From positions 1 through 41,434 of the forward strand of contig NZ_BDAX01000047.1 of NCBI RefSeq assembly GCF_001612665.1: 41,434 nucleotides of DNA. The letters are read 5' to 3'. The notes below the pieces were generated by a model, which saw nothing but the letters and a program-made list of their open reading frames with translations, was not told the origin of the DNA and searched no databases. Shown here piece by piece: positions 1 to 8,343 of the stretch. Both the position numbers and the translations under genes were made by a program. Position 1 is the stretch's first letter; the number at the start of each line of letters is the position of its first letter. Origin of the DNA: Nocardia alba NBRC 108234 (lineage in GTDB: Bacteria; Actinomycetota; Actinomycetes; Mycobacteriales; Mycobacteriaceae).

Positions 1-105
1 ATTGGTTGAGGGCCTTTTTGCGTTCGGTGGCTACTAGAAGAATCGGCACGCAGATAGACGCGACGCGATCGACCGTCCACCGCTGACGCAGGATGCGGCC
101 GCGGT

Positions 106-317
106 GGCGATACCGCGCGGGCGGTATCGGGCGAGGATCAACAACAACGGATCGCCCGTAAGGGCGTTATCGAAACGCGTATCGAGACACTGGAATTCGA
201 GCACAAACGGCTCACCGACTCGACTACACCGCTCGCACCTTCACCAATATCAACAACCGTCTCGCGGCGCATCCGACTCGGCGGGGCGATGCCGTGAAGG
301 TGAAGTGGGGGAGCTGA
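106..317 (+). pseudogene. possible decayed gene fragment, function unknown
   Basis: This stretch reads as protein-like sequence in two successive frames. The first part is charged and helical (IETRIETLEFEHKRLTD around 165-225). A second frame continues as YTARTFTNINNRLAAHP and so on, to a TGA at 315-317. Joining them needs a frame change near 225. No family is recognised and there is no convincing start, so it could be the tail of a frameshifted gene or chance. The rest of 1-421 shows nothing recognisable; a short open frame enters from the left edge and stops at 35-37. Confidence 0.2.
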
Positions 318-421
318 TCCCACCGACCCCAACGCGGCAGCGGTAGTCGACGCAGTGGGCAAGGGCTGTCGCGAATTGTCGGGCGGTCGACAGCCTTCGG
401 CTTCGTGTGTCGACGAGACTC

Positions 422-2176
422 TCAGCGGGGAACTTTGTCGGTAATAGTGCCATCGGTGTCGGCGGCGAGATAGCCGCCGCCGTAGTCATCGCTGACGTAG
501 ACCAGCAGGGTCGGGCGGTCATCGTTGAACGTCCAGGCTGGCTCGATGATCAAGTAGCGGGCGGTCGGTGCGGGTACGCCGAGGTCACGTTCGGCGACGC
601 GGAACAATTCGGGGACGGCGTCCCAGTTGAAGATGCCGAGTGCCACGGTGGGTTCGGACAGGTCGCCGCCGGGGCCGGTGCGGGTGGCGCGGCCGTCGCG
701 GAAGGTGAACTCGTCGTACACGCTCGGGCGGGCGGCTACGGGTGCGCCGGTGGAGATGAACGTCGGATAGATCGTGGTTCTGGTGAATTGTTTACCGCCT
801 GTAGCGGATTCGAGTGCGGTGAGCGCGGCGCGCAGGTTCTTGGGATCGTGCAGACTCGCGATCGGGGCCGTCGAAGGTCGTGAACCCGGGGTCGTGCTGA
901 GTGGGGCCGCAAAGGGCGTCGGCGCGGTGGGAGAGGTGCCGACGGCTGACACCGCGCTGTCCGGGCGCAGAAGCAGTGCAGCTGTCAATGCGACGACCGC
1001 GGCGACCGTGCCCACCGCGGCGAAAATGCCCCATCGGCGGCCGGTCGGTGTGTGTTCGCGGAACATCACCCCACCTGCTGAGGCCGGCACAGGGGAGGCC
1101 GGTGTGGGCCATCCGGTCGTCGGCTGCCCCGACATCACACTCGCGGCTGGTTCCGGCCAAGTGGCTGGGTGGTTCGGTTGGCTCGATCCTGGCCACGGTG
1201 TCGCGAATGCCATTGGTGGGGTAGGGAATCGGGGATCGGAATGTATCGGTGAGGGTACGGCGCTGTGCGATCCGGACTGATGTGGCGGTCCCGCAATGCG
1301 GTGTTGTCCCGAGCTTGGAGGACGTACCGCGAAGTACGGTCCGCTCTGGCCGAGCGCGTTCCGTCCAGCGGCCTCGGCCAGCATGAAGTCGAGCTGTGCG
1401 GGGTCGGGCCGTCGCGCCGGATCCGTGACGAGCAACGCGCCCAACACCCCCGATAGCGGTCCAGCCCGCTGGGGCGTCGGCACCTGACCCCCGATCACGG
1501 CAGCCAGTGTCGCGACCGAGGACTCCCGGCGCATCGGCTGATGCCCCTCCACCGCGTAATACAGCACCAGCCCGAGCGACCAGAGGTCCGACGCCGGATT
1601 CCCTTCGATCCCCTGCAGCCGTTCCGGTGCGACGTAGTCCAGCGATCCGACCACGCTGCCCGTGGAGGTGAGCGCGGTCATCCCGTGGATAGCGGCGATC
1701 CCGAAGTCGGTGAGAACCGGCGAGCCGTCGTCGCGCACGATCACGTTGGCCGGCTTCACGTCGCGATGCAGCACGCCGACCGAGTGCGCGGCCCGCAGCG
1801 CTCCGAGAATTCCCCGTCCCAGCTCGGCGACCTGCGCCGGGGGCAACGAACCGGCCACCAGCACATCCGACAGCGCGCGGCCCCGCACCAGCTCCATCAC
1901 GATCCACGGATGGTCGTACTGGTCGGAATCGACGATATGGTGCACGGCAACCACATTCGGATGCGCGATCCGCGCCAAGGCCCGTGCCTCCCGCAACACC
2001 CGCTCGCGATGGATGCCGGGGTCGGCGCCCGACTCGTCGAGATCGCGGACCTCCTTGAGCGCCACCTCGCGATGCAACGCGACGTCGTAGGCCCGCCACA
2101 CGGTGCCCATGCCGCCTTTACCCAGCGGTTCGATCAATTCGAAACGCTGGTCGATCACTACTCGACCCGAACTCAC
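422..2176 (-). CDS. membrane-anchored Ser/Thr protein kinase (PknB-like)
   Basis: A eukaryotic-type Ser/Thr kinase that should phosphorylate cytoplasmic proteins in response to an external cue. The N-terminal domain (about residues 10-270) has the glycine loop GKGGMG (19-24), the ATP lysine in VALK (K41), the catalytic loop HRDVKPAN (D139), DFG (157-159) and APE (183-185), so it looks active. A Pro/Ser/Gly-rich juxtamembrane linker (about 275-380) leads to one transmembrane helix (about 382-403). After it come a Thr/Pro-rich stretch and an extracytoplasmic domain of about 150 residues that is not PASTA-like and that I do not recognise. The start is a GTG at 2174-2176; a second GTG eight codons in is possible. 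It is transcribed alone and its N terminus faces the lipoprotein gene. The sensor domain gives no hint of its ligand. Confidence 0.93.
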   Translation of the reverse strand: MSSGRVVIDQRFELIEPLGKGGMGTVWRAYDVALHREVALKEVRDLDESGADPGIHRERVLREARALARIAHPNVVAVHHIVDSDQYDHPWIVMELVRGRALSDVLVAGSLPPAQVAELGRGILGALRAAHSVGVLHRDVKPANVIVRDDGSPVLTDFGIAAIHGMTALTSTGSVVGSLDYVAPERLQGIEGNPASDLWSLGLVLYYAVEGHQPMRRESSVATLAAVIGGQVPTPQRAGPLSGVLGALLVTDPARRPDPAQLDFMLAEAAGRNALGQSGPYFAVRPPSSGQHRIAGPPHQSGSHSAVPSPIHSDPRFPTPPMAFATPWPGSSQPNHPATWPEPAASVMSGQPTTGWPTPASPVPASAGGVMFREHTPTGRRWGIFAAVGTVAAVVALTAALLLRPDSAVSAVGTSPTAPTPFAAPLSTTPGSRPSTAPIASLHDPKNLRAALTALESATGGKQFTRTTIYPTFISTGAPVAARPSVYDEFTFRDGRATRTGPGGDLSEPTVALGIFNWDAVPELFRVAERDLGVPAPTARYLIIEPAWTFNDDRPTLLVYVSDDYGGGYLAADTDGTITDKVPR

Positions 2177-2216
2177 CGGCTGAGTCTATGGTCCCGACAA
2201 CGGTCGCGTCGCTTCG

Positions 2217-2369
2217 CTATCCGCCGGCGACCGACGGAATGATCATGACCTCGGTGCCCGCGTCCACCGCCGTCCCCAGACCGTCGAGTAGACGGCATTC
2301 GTCACCGTCGATGACGTCTTCCGCTGTCGGCGCGTCGTGCGATACGAGCCTCGGCCTGACCCTGGTCAT
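2217..2369 (-). pseudogene. truncated moaD-like copy (3' end only)
   Basis: A 50-codon open frame whose last ~32 residues (DGDECRLLDG, then GTEVMIIPSVAGG) match the end of the intact MoaD-like protein encoded at 4895-5167. The DNA match runs from about 2217 to 2313 against 4895 to 4991 on the same strand, with scattered substitutions. The N-terminal part does not match and there is no good ribosome binding site. It keeps the C-terminal Gly-Gly but lacks most of the ubiquitin-like fold, so it is probably a remnant of a partial duplication. Confidence 0.6.
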
Positions 2370-2445
2370 GTGTTCGGCGCATTTTCAGCAGAATGCCGCG
2401 TCGTGCAATGCTTTCCGGTTCGCATCCGTACGAGAGGTTTCAATC

Positions 2446-2871
2446 ATGCAGCGTTACCTGGCGCCTATCGCCGTCTCAGTCGTTCTGGTCGGTGTCACCG
2501 GGTGCGGGAGCGCCGATTCGCCGACCACCACCTCGGCCGGTGCCGCGCCGACGCCGGGTCTCGGCACTTCCTTCGCGTTCACCGACGCGTCCAACGGCGC
2601 GAAAGTGGGCGTCACTACGTTCACCGAAGTGCGCTCGCACCCGCGGAGTGCGTGACCGAGCTGCTTCCGGGCCGCGTCGCTTTGACGGTTCGCGCCCCAG
2701 GTCGAGAGCATCGGGATCAGTCGGATGTCGCAACCCGACCAGTGGCTGCTCAGTACTGTGGACCGCGCCGGAATCGCCCAGCGGACCGAGCACGCCATCC
2801 TCATTGACGACTGTTTCGAGTCGTACTCGTACAGCGAGTCTCCCAGGGCGGGAACCAAAGTCGAGGGCTGA
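2446..2871 (+). pseudogene. frameshifted secreted lipoprotein gene
   Basis: It starts with a lipoprotein signal: MQRYLAPIAVSVVLVG, then VTGC (lipobox, Cys20), then a Ser/Thr/Pro-rich linker. A short domain follows (GTSFAFTDASNGAKVGV), which resembles the start of DUF4352-like lipoproteins. The frame then breaks at about 2636-2640. Protein-like sequence continues in the next frame (LAPAECVTELLPGRVALTVR), and a second shift near 2697 restores the first frame (VESIGISRMSQPDQW, then ILIDDCFESYSYSE) until TGA at 2869-2871. The two shifts cancel, so one base gained and one lost would repair the gene. This is either real decay or a pair of sequence errors. The next open frame (2875-3393) lies in the same phase, directly after the stop. 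Confidence 0.6.
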
Positions 2872-2874
2872 TCG

Positions 2875-3393
2875 GTGGTGCAAGCATTACCTGAAATGGT
2901 GGCGCTGCAGTTCGTTCCGTTGGTCCAAGAAGTCAGCGCTCCGATGGACGCGCCGCGTTTCATCACCTCGGCACCGGCACCGGCACAGATCACAATCGCA
3001 CTCGCGACCGCTCCGGTACCCGCCACCGTAACGACTCGGCCGCCGACCTCCGCTCCACCGACTTCCGCCACCACCACGGAGTTCGTGCCCGAAAGCACCA
3101 CCACCGCGGTCACTACTACCAAGATCGCACCAAAGAAGGCGACTCCCGCCGTCGGAGTCCCCTGCACCCCGCCCGGTGACAACTACGCCACCGCCGGTGA
3201 CGGCAGCACCCTCAAATGCACCAAGGCGGGCGGGCCGAGTGCGAAATGGGTGCAATCAGCGCCGCTGCTCGGCACGCGTACCCCTGGTAGTCCCTGTGAG
3301 GTGGGCTCGGGAGTAGCGACGTCACCTGACGGTGAGGAAATGTTCTGCCTCGGCCAAGGGCCGGACAGCAATGTGTGGACTGTTCTGAATTGA
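2875..3393 (+). CDS. Thr/Pro-rich secreted-type protein or C-terminal part of the upstream lipoprotein
   Basis: This open frame of 172 codons begins at GTG GTG with no visible Shine-Dalgarno and no signal peptide of its own. Residues ~25-90 are Ala/Pro/Thr-rich, typical of a wall-spanning linker. Residues ~90-172 form a small domain with four cysteines (GVPCTPPGDN, LKCTKAGG, GSPCEVGSG, MFCLGQG), which suggests two disulfides outside the cell. It is in the same reading frame as 2446-2871 and is separated from it only by one TGA. I infer that the two were one lipoprotein of about 315 residues, with TGA replacing a sense codon such as TGG. If so, it would not be exported by itself. The specific function is unknown. 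Confidence 0.5.
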   Translation: MVQALPEMVALQFVPLVQEVSAPMDAPRFITSAPAPAQITIALATAPVPATVTTRPPTSAPPTSATTTEFVPESTTTAVTTTKIAPKKATPAVGVPCTPPGDNYATAGDGSTLKCTKAGGPSAKWVQSAPLLGTRTPGSPCEVGSGVATSPDGEEMFCLGQGPDSNVWTVLN

Positions 3394-3495
3394 CGCGTGA
3401 CCCGAATGCCTGGGGCAACGACTTTGCTGGATTTCCGAATCATGCTTGCTGCCATAGCGTTTCACCCGCACGGCTTTCGACCGTAGGAGTGATGG

Positions 3496-4869
3496 ATGGT
3501 GACAGGGGTGTTGGCTCAGCGGGAGCCCATCGTCGACGTCGAACCGGAAGTCGTAAAGCGGTGGCATTCGGTTGTCCGAGTGCTCTTCCGGTTCGGGTTC
3601 GTTGTTCTCGGAATCGGGATGGCAGGGGTGTGGCTGCTGCACGCGTTGCTACGTACTTTCGGTGTGCCGCAGGAGACGGTGAGCGAGGTCGCCAAATGGA
3701 CGGCGTTGCATCCATTCACAGACTGGGTCGGCACCCAAATCTTCGATGTGCGTATCGATTACACGGTCACTGGCAGTGGCGACACTGCTGCGAAGTGGGT
3801 GGCGGTCTTCACTCTGCTCCTGGTCGCTGTACCGGTCACCGCTGCCTGGTCGGTCATCGACCGGCGCCGCCCGAACTACGTGCGACTGTACGAGTGGTTC
3901 CGGCTGCTGTTGCGTATTTCCTTGGTCAGCGCTCTCTTGCTGTACGGGATGATCAAAGTGCTGCCGTCCCAGATGTCGTTCAACCTCGAGCGGCTGGTCG
4001 AACCGTTCGGCCATATGAGCCCGATGGCGGTGCTGTGGGCGCAGTCGTCGCTGTCGGAGCCGTATGAGATGGCATTGGGTGCGGCGGAAGTCGCTGCGGC
4101 GCTGCTGCTGATCCTGCCGGTGACCGCTGGGCTCGGGTCTGTGCTCGCCGTGATCGTGGCACTTCAGGTGCTGCTGATGAATCTCACCTTCGATGTGCCG
4201 GTGAAGCTGTTCGCCCTGCAATTGTTTCTGTACGTAGCGGTATTGGCCGCACCCGACATCGTGCGCATCGTTCGCGCCCTCCTCGGCCAGGCCGTAGAAG
4301 CTCGACCGCAGGTACCTCTGCTTTCCACACCACGCGGTGGCCGAATTCTTCTGACAGCCCAGGTACTGATGGGGGTATGGCTGCTCGGCGCGACTACCGT
4401 CGAGGCATACGACGGCTGGCACACCTACGGCAACGCTCGTCCCAAGTCACCGCTCTACGGCATCTGGAACGTCACCGTGTACTCGATTGGCAGCGAGGAA
4501 GTGCCCGCCTTGGTCGACTTCCGCGAATCACGGCCCAACGGCGGAATACCGAACGCCACCGACCGATTTCGCCGCATCATCTTCGACATCCCCCAGGGGA
4601 TAACCATGCAGCTGCTCGACGATTCACTTGTCTCGTTCCCTGCCCGGATCGACACCGACCAACACGCCATCACGCTGTCGAAAGACACGACACACCAATG
4701 GAAGCTCGCGACATTCAGTTACGTTCAGCCACAACCGGATCGGCTGATCTTGGAGGGCTCGCTCGGCGGCCGACCGGTGCGAATGCAACTGGACCAGGTC
4801 GACCTCGCGCAGTACCCGGCTGTCTCACGAGGGTTCCAATGGGTGCAGGCCACGCCCTATTTCCGGTAA
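3496..4869 (+). CDS. DoxX-like polytopic membrane protein
   Basis: A 457-residue integral membrane protein with hydrophobic segments at about residues 33-55, 100-120, 138-155, 198-220, 222-240 and 295-310. The arrangement (RLLLRISLVSALLLYGMIKV, then a block ending LILPVTAGLG) is like the DoxX/SURF4 superfamily, though this protein is about three times longer than simple DoxX proteins. The last ~140 residues are soluble and beta-rich. The likely start is ATG 3496, with TAGGAG at 3484-3489 upstream; an ATG four bases earlier is out of frame. It lies 102 nt after the damaged lipoprotein gene on the same strand. A role in redox or envelope homeostasis is only an inference from the family. Confidence 0.7.
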   Translation: MVTGVLAQREPIVDVEPEVVKRWHSVVRVLFRFGFVVLGIGMAGVWLLHALLRTFGVPQETVSEVAKWTALHPFTDWVGTQIFDVRIDYTVTGSGDTAAKWVAVFTLLLVAVPVTAAWSVIDRRRPNYVRLYEWFRLLLRISLVSALLLYGMIKVLPSQMSFNLERLVEPFGHMSPMAVLWAQSSLSEPYEMALGAAEVAAALLLILPVTAGLGSVLAVIVALQVLLMNLTFDVPVKLFALQLFLYVAVLAAPDIVRIVRALLGQAVEARPQVPLLSTPRGGRILLTAQVLMGVWLLGATTVEAYDGWHTYGNARPKSPLYGIWNVTVYSIGSEEVPALVDFRESRPNGGIPNATDRFRRIIFDIPQGITMQLLDDSLVSFPARIDTDQHAITLSKDTTHQWKLATFSYVQPQPDRLILEGSLGGRPVRMQLDQVDLAQYPAVSRGFQWVQATPYFR

Positions 4870-4894
4870 GCATCGTGCTCCAACAGAATACGGA

Positions 4895-5167
4895 TCATCC
4901 ACCGGCGACCGAAGGAATGATCATCACCTCGGTGCCCGCACCGACAGCAGTGTCCTGGCCGTTGAGCAGACGGCACTCGTCACCGTCGACATAGAAGTTC
5001 ACGTACCGACGCAACGCCCCGCGCTCGTCGCGGAGTCGGCGTTCCAACCCGGGCGACCGTTCGCGCAGCGCATCGAGAACCTGCTTCAGAGTCGCACCGT
5101 CGACGTCCAATTCCTTGGCGCCGTCGACGTAGGTGCGGAGCGTGGAAGGCAGACAGACACGAGCCAT
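4895..5167 (-). CDS. MoaD/ThiS-family ubiquitin-like sulfur carrier
   Basis: A 90-residue protein of the beta-grasp MoaD/ThiS type. It has RVCLPSTLR at the N terminus, YVNFYVDGDECRLL mid-chain, and the ending EVMIIPSVAGG with the C-terminal Gly-Gly that is adenylated and thiocarboxylated in this family. The start ATG (5165-5167) lies 4 nt after the stop of the BNR-repeat gene, so the two are probably co-transcribed and coupled. No E1-like or sulfurtransferase gene is nearby, so the acceptor (molybdopterin, thiazole, cysteine synthesis or protein modification) cannot be told. Its 3' end is partly duplicated at 2217-2313. Confidence 0.85.
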   Translation of the reverse strand: MARVCLPSTLRTYVDGAKELDVDGATLKQVLDALRERSPGLERRLRDERGALRRYVNFYVDGDECRLLNGQDTAVGAGTEVMIIPSVAGG

Positions 5168-5171
5168 CGCG

Positions 5172-6270
5172 CTAACCGATGACTGCGGCACGCACGCACA
5201 GCACGTCCGGCAGCTTGTCGGCCACGAGCTGCCAGTGGTCGCCTTCGTCTGCGCTGCAATACACTTCGCCGTTGCGGGTGCCGAAAAAAAATGCCGGTCG
5301 GGTCGGCGTCGTCGGCACACATGGCATCGCGCATGACCGCCGCCCAGAAGGGAACCTGCGGGAGCCCATCGTTCTGCTTCGACCATGTCTCGCCGCCGTC
5401 TTCGCTGCGATACACCGCGCAGGTGGCATCGGGCGGAAAGCGGAAGCGCTCCATGTCCGCGACCAGGGGGAAGGTGTAGATAACCCCGGGCTTACGCGGA
5501 TGCGCGACGATCGGGAAGCCGAAGTTGGACGGCGGCAACCCACCGTCGATCGACTGCCAGCTCACGCCTGCGTCGGTACTCCTGAACACACCACCGTGGT
5601 TCTGCAGATACATGGTGCTCGGCGATTCAGCATCGAGGGCGACTTTGTGCACGCACTGTCCCCATTCCGGCAATTCGCCGGGCATGAAATCCGCGGTGAC
5701 GCCTTTGTTCGTGGGCGTCCATGATTCGCCTCCGTCGGATGTCTGATACACCCCACCGGTGGACATGGCCACTGCCATCCGCTGCGTATCGACCGGATGC
5801 GGCAGCACGGTGTGCATGGCCAGCCCGCCACCGCCCGGCTCCCACCGCGGCCGATGAGGATGTTCCCACAAGCCCCTGACCAGATCGAACGTCCGGCCGC
5901 GATCAGTCGAGCGGAACAAGGCTGACGGTTCGACGCCCGCATACACGACATCCGGCTCAGCATCAGTTGCAGGCGTAATCTGCCAAACGCCGCCCAATGC
6001 GGCCCCGGTTTCCTCGGGAAACGCCAGCGGCGCGTCATCCGGCTCGCTCCACGTCTCCCCAAGGTCATCACTGACCACCAACGTGGGCCCGAAATGACTG
6101 TTCAACACCCCGGCGAGCACCCGCGGCGTCTCCTGCCGGGTATCAATCGCCAACGCCTTCACATCTGCCACCGGAAACTGCGGCGGCGACACCGTCCAAC
6201 TGGCCCGCCCGTCCCGGCTACGAGCCAGAAACAAACCCTTACGTGTTCCGATTCCGAGCAGTACGTCCAT
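5172..6270 (-). pseudogene. BNR/sialidase-like beta-propeller protein, frameshifted in an A8 tract
   Basis: The start ATG at 6268-6270 follows a strong GGAGG. The protein (about 365 residues when repaired) shows repeated Asp-box motifs: SRDGRASW, SDDLGETWS, STDRGRTF, TSDGGESW, STDAGVSW, SEDGGETW and SADEGDHW. This is the signature of WD40/YVTN/BNR sialidase-like propellers. The frame breaks at eight A residues (5284-5291 on the + strand). Removing one base restores GIFFGTRNGEVYCSADEG and an end at the TAG at 5172-5174, 4 nt before the moaD-like start. As given, translation would run out of frame into moaD. No signal peptide is seen, so it is probably cytoplasmic. The enzymatic activity is unknown; the family is often mislabelled sialidase. 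A homopolymer sequencing error is the simplest explanation. Confidence 0.8.
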
Positions 6271-6313
6271 CGCGAACCTCCGATTGGTCACCGCAACGCC
6301 GACATGCGTGACA

Positions 6314-6880
6314 CTACGCCGCACCACCGACAGCGCCAGTGGGCTCCCGCGGGCCGAGCACTGTGGCGATGAAGCGCATCAATTGATTCTTATCGACGCC
6401 ACTCGACTCCGCCCGGTTGATCGCGTTCAGCAGGAGGTGCGCGATACGGTCCGGCTGGTTGTCCCATTCATCCTTTTCGTAACCGAAGTCGACTGTGACC
6501 TCATAGTTTTCGCGAAGTTCCGCAGCGAGCACAGCTATTGCGTCCAGCTTTGTCGCGCCCGGACGCAGACAGTGCAGACCGGGTCCTGCGGAGTACCACC
6601 GGCATCCTTCCGGCGGCGCCCCGTCGGTAACCGCAGAGAGCCGCGAATCGTCGTTGTTCCAGTCGAAGAACAGCGTGAAGGCGTGCACTGGCGTGCCACT
6701 CGTATCGACGAGGACGAGGTCACCCGCGATCTCGTACCAGCGAGCGGGATCGATCAGCCTGGCGATGTCGAAAGTCGCGAAACGGATGTCCTCGACGACC
6801 ACCTCCGCACCTTTAGGGCTACGGACCAGCCAGCCTCCCTCGATGGGAGCAATCGTTGCAGTCTCGGACATGGCTGCCAT
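6314..6880 (-). CDS. hypothetical protein (188 aa)
   Basis: I do not recognise this protein. It has mixed alpha/beta character, no signal peptide and no membrane segment. Features include HAFTLFFDWNNDDSRLSAV, PPEGCRWYSAGPGLHCL and a C-terminal acidic helix region (FGYEKDEWDNQPDRIAHLL). It starts at ATG 6880 or at the ATG three codons later (6871); neither has a clear Shine-Dalgarno. It is divergent from the XRE/ImmA gene, starting within 10 nt of it, and its stop is 44 nt from the BNR gene start, so it could be co-transcribed with that gene and moaD. Confidence 0.65.
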   Translation of the reverse strand: MAAMSETATIAPIEGGWLVRSPKGAEVVVEDIRFATFDIARLIDPARWYEIAGDLVLVDTSGTPVHAFTLFFDWNNDDSRLSAVTDGAPPEGCRWYSAGPGLHCLRPGATKLDAIAVLAAELRENYEVTVDFGYEKDEWDNQPDRIAHLLLNAINRAESSGVDKNQLMRFIATVLGPREPTGAVGGAA

Positions 6881-6886
6881 CGTCGC

Positions 6887-8008
6887 ATGACGAAATCCTG
6901 GGCCTGCAAGCGTTGGGAATTTCCCGATATCGCAGGTCGGATCGTCAACATGGACGAGGAGCTGAGGGCGGTCGGGGAGCGGGGGTTCTCCTCACAGGAG
7001 CTCGCGCGTATCGCCGATGAGACCGGAGCTGATCTGCACTGGCTCGTCACCGGTGCGGTGGCTCCGAGGCGGGTCAGAATCGCGGCTCGGCACACATGGG
7101 ATAGCAACCGCGGAGTGCGAGTCAATCCCGGACGGGCGCATGACGAGAAGCTCCTCGGCCAAGTGGTTCACGCGTACAACGCAGCCTTTCCTGACGGTCC
7201 TCCGCCGAGTAGGCCGCTGCCCGATGATCCCGCCGACATGCGGACCACGTTGGCGGGAGCTTTGTGCGGCAGTTCGGTTCGGTAGTGGAGTCGCGACTGG
7301 GAGTCGATGTGATCCGCCTGCCGATGCTCTCCACGGATTACTCGCTGACCATCGGTTCGCGCGCGATCATCGCGCTCGCCACCACTCCCAATTGGTTTCG
7401 GAGCAACTGGTCGTTGGCACACGAGCTCGCACATCTGGCGCTCGGTCATCACAACGGCGACCAGCTTCCCTGTGAGGCAGAAGAGCTTCCTGCCGACGAG
7501 TTCGCGGCGAACCCCTTGCTTCCGGAGGAGCTTGTTAGGCAGCATGATTGGCAGGCGATGGGGGAGCAAGGGGTTCGCGCGATTTCTGTGGGAGACGGGT
7601 GTGTCGACCATCGCGGTGAAGAATCGTTTGGCCAAGCTGAAGATTCGATACTCCACCGAGGTGGCCGTGGCGTTGAAGCGGTCAACCCCTGTTGCCGTTC
7701 GAGCTGACGCTGGTGCTGAGCAGGGCACTTTCGAGCGCCGAAGAGCGATCATTCTCCGGCAGCAGGAATCCTCAACTCGCGCAATGCCGCCGATCCTCGC
7801 CGAGGCGCTACAACGCCGGGTCGAAGACGGTGATGTCTCGCCCGAGCGCCTAGCATGGGTGCTGGACGTGTCCGTCGATGAGATCGACTTCCCTGAACCA
7901 GACGACAGTGCGGCGCTGACCCAGGCGTACGAGCAAGCTTTCGAGCACCGGCCGTCCCGAGCTGATCTGGAGGGCTGGCTCGCGGCGAATGGCAAGTCTG
8001 CCCGGTGA
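6887..8008 (+). pseudogene. XRE-HTH + ImmA/IrrE (M78) metallopeptidase gene, frameshifted
   Basis: When the frames are joined this reads as a regulator-peptidase of about 370 residues. The N-terminal HTH (ERGFSSQELARIADETGADL, then LVTG) lies at 6950-7065. The M78 peptidase zinc motif HELAHLALGHH is at 7419-7451, preceded by TIGSRAIIALA. A helical part (FLWETGVSTIAVKNRLAKLKI) and a C-terminal domain (ILAEALQRRVEDGDVSPERL) end at TGA 8006-8008. Frame changes are needed near 6930 (possible), at about 7255-7264, and in the GGGG run near 7570. Family members are often phage or defence regulators that cleave a partner repressor. With three breaks it is probably inactive, unless the breaks are sequence errors. 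The exact start is uncertain. Confidence 0.65.
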
Positions 8009-8343
8009 ATCCAACCGAGATCTGCTGGGCCACGATCACAGACCGCCGAGAGGCGACACAACTCAAGGAATTCACCTGTACGACCTCGCGGCCGCGGAGC
8101 CCAGCCGACAGGAGTGGATCTGTCAGCTCTAACTGTTGTGGTGCATCAGGATTCGAGCCGTGGCCGGATGAGGGTCTCGATCATTGCGCCCTTCGATGCT
8201 GGGGGATGACGAAGCCGAAGGATCGACCCCATACTGGCATGTCGTTCGGCACCGATGACGAAGTCTTTGGGCTGGCCTCCGATGAGTTGTTCGCGCTCTC
8301 AGCGCACCCACACGACACGCGGAATCCAATCGTTACCAGCTAA
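8005..8343 (+). CDS. short unrecognised ORF coupled to the ImmA/IrrE gene, probably truncated
   Basis: GTG at 8005-8007 overlaps the TGA of the upstream peptidase gene (GTGA), the usual sign of translational coupling. The first ~35 residues (NPTEICWATITDRREATQL, then FTCTTSRPRSPADRSG) look like the beginning of a real protein. After about 8110 the frame loses coding character, and another frame is briefly protein-like (IHLYDLAAAEPSRQEWICQL). I infer a gene cut off or frameshifted after its N terminus. The EICWATITD motif recurs near the start of the valyl-tRNA synthetase (AICWATVTD). Confidence 0.3.
   Translation: MNPTEICWATITDRREATQLKEFTCTTSRPRSPADRSGSVSSNCCGASGFEPWPDEGLDHCALRCWGMTKPKDRPHTGMSFGTDDEVFGLASDELFALSAHPHDTRNPIVTS

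Noticed and set aside
5284..5291. Programmed -1/+1 frameshifting in the BNR gene
   Set aside because: No stimulatory structure or second in-phase product is evident; an error or mutation in the homopolymer is simpler. Kept only as a finding to check.
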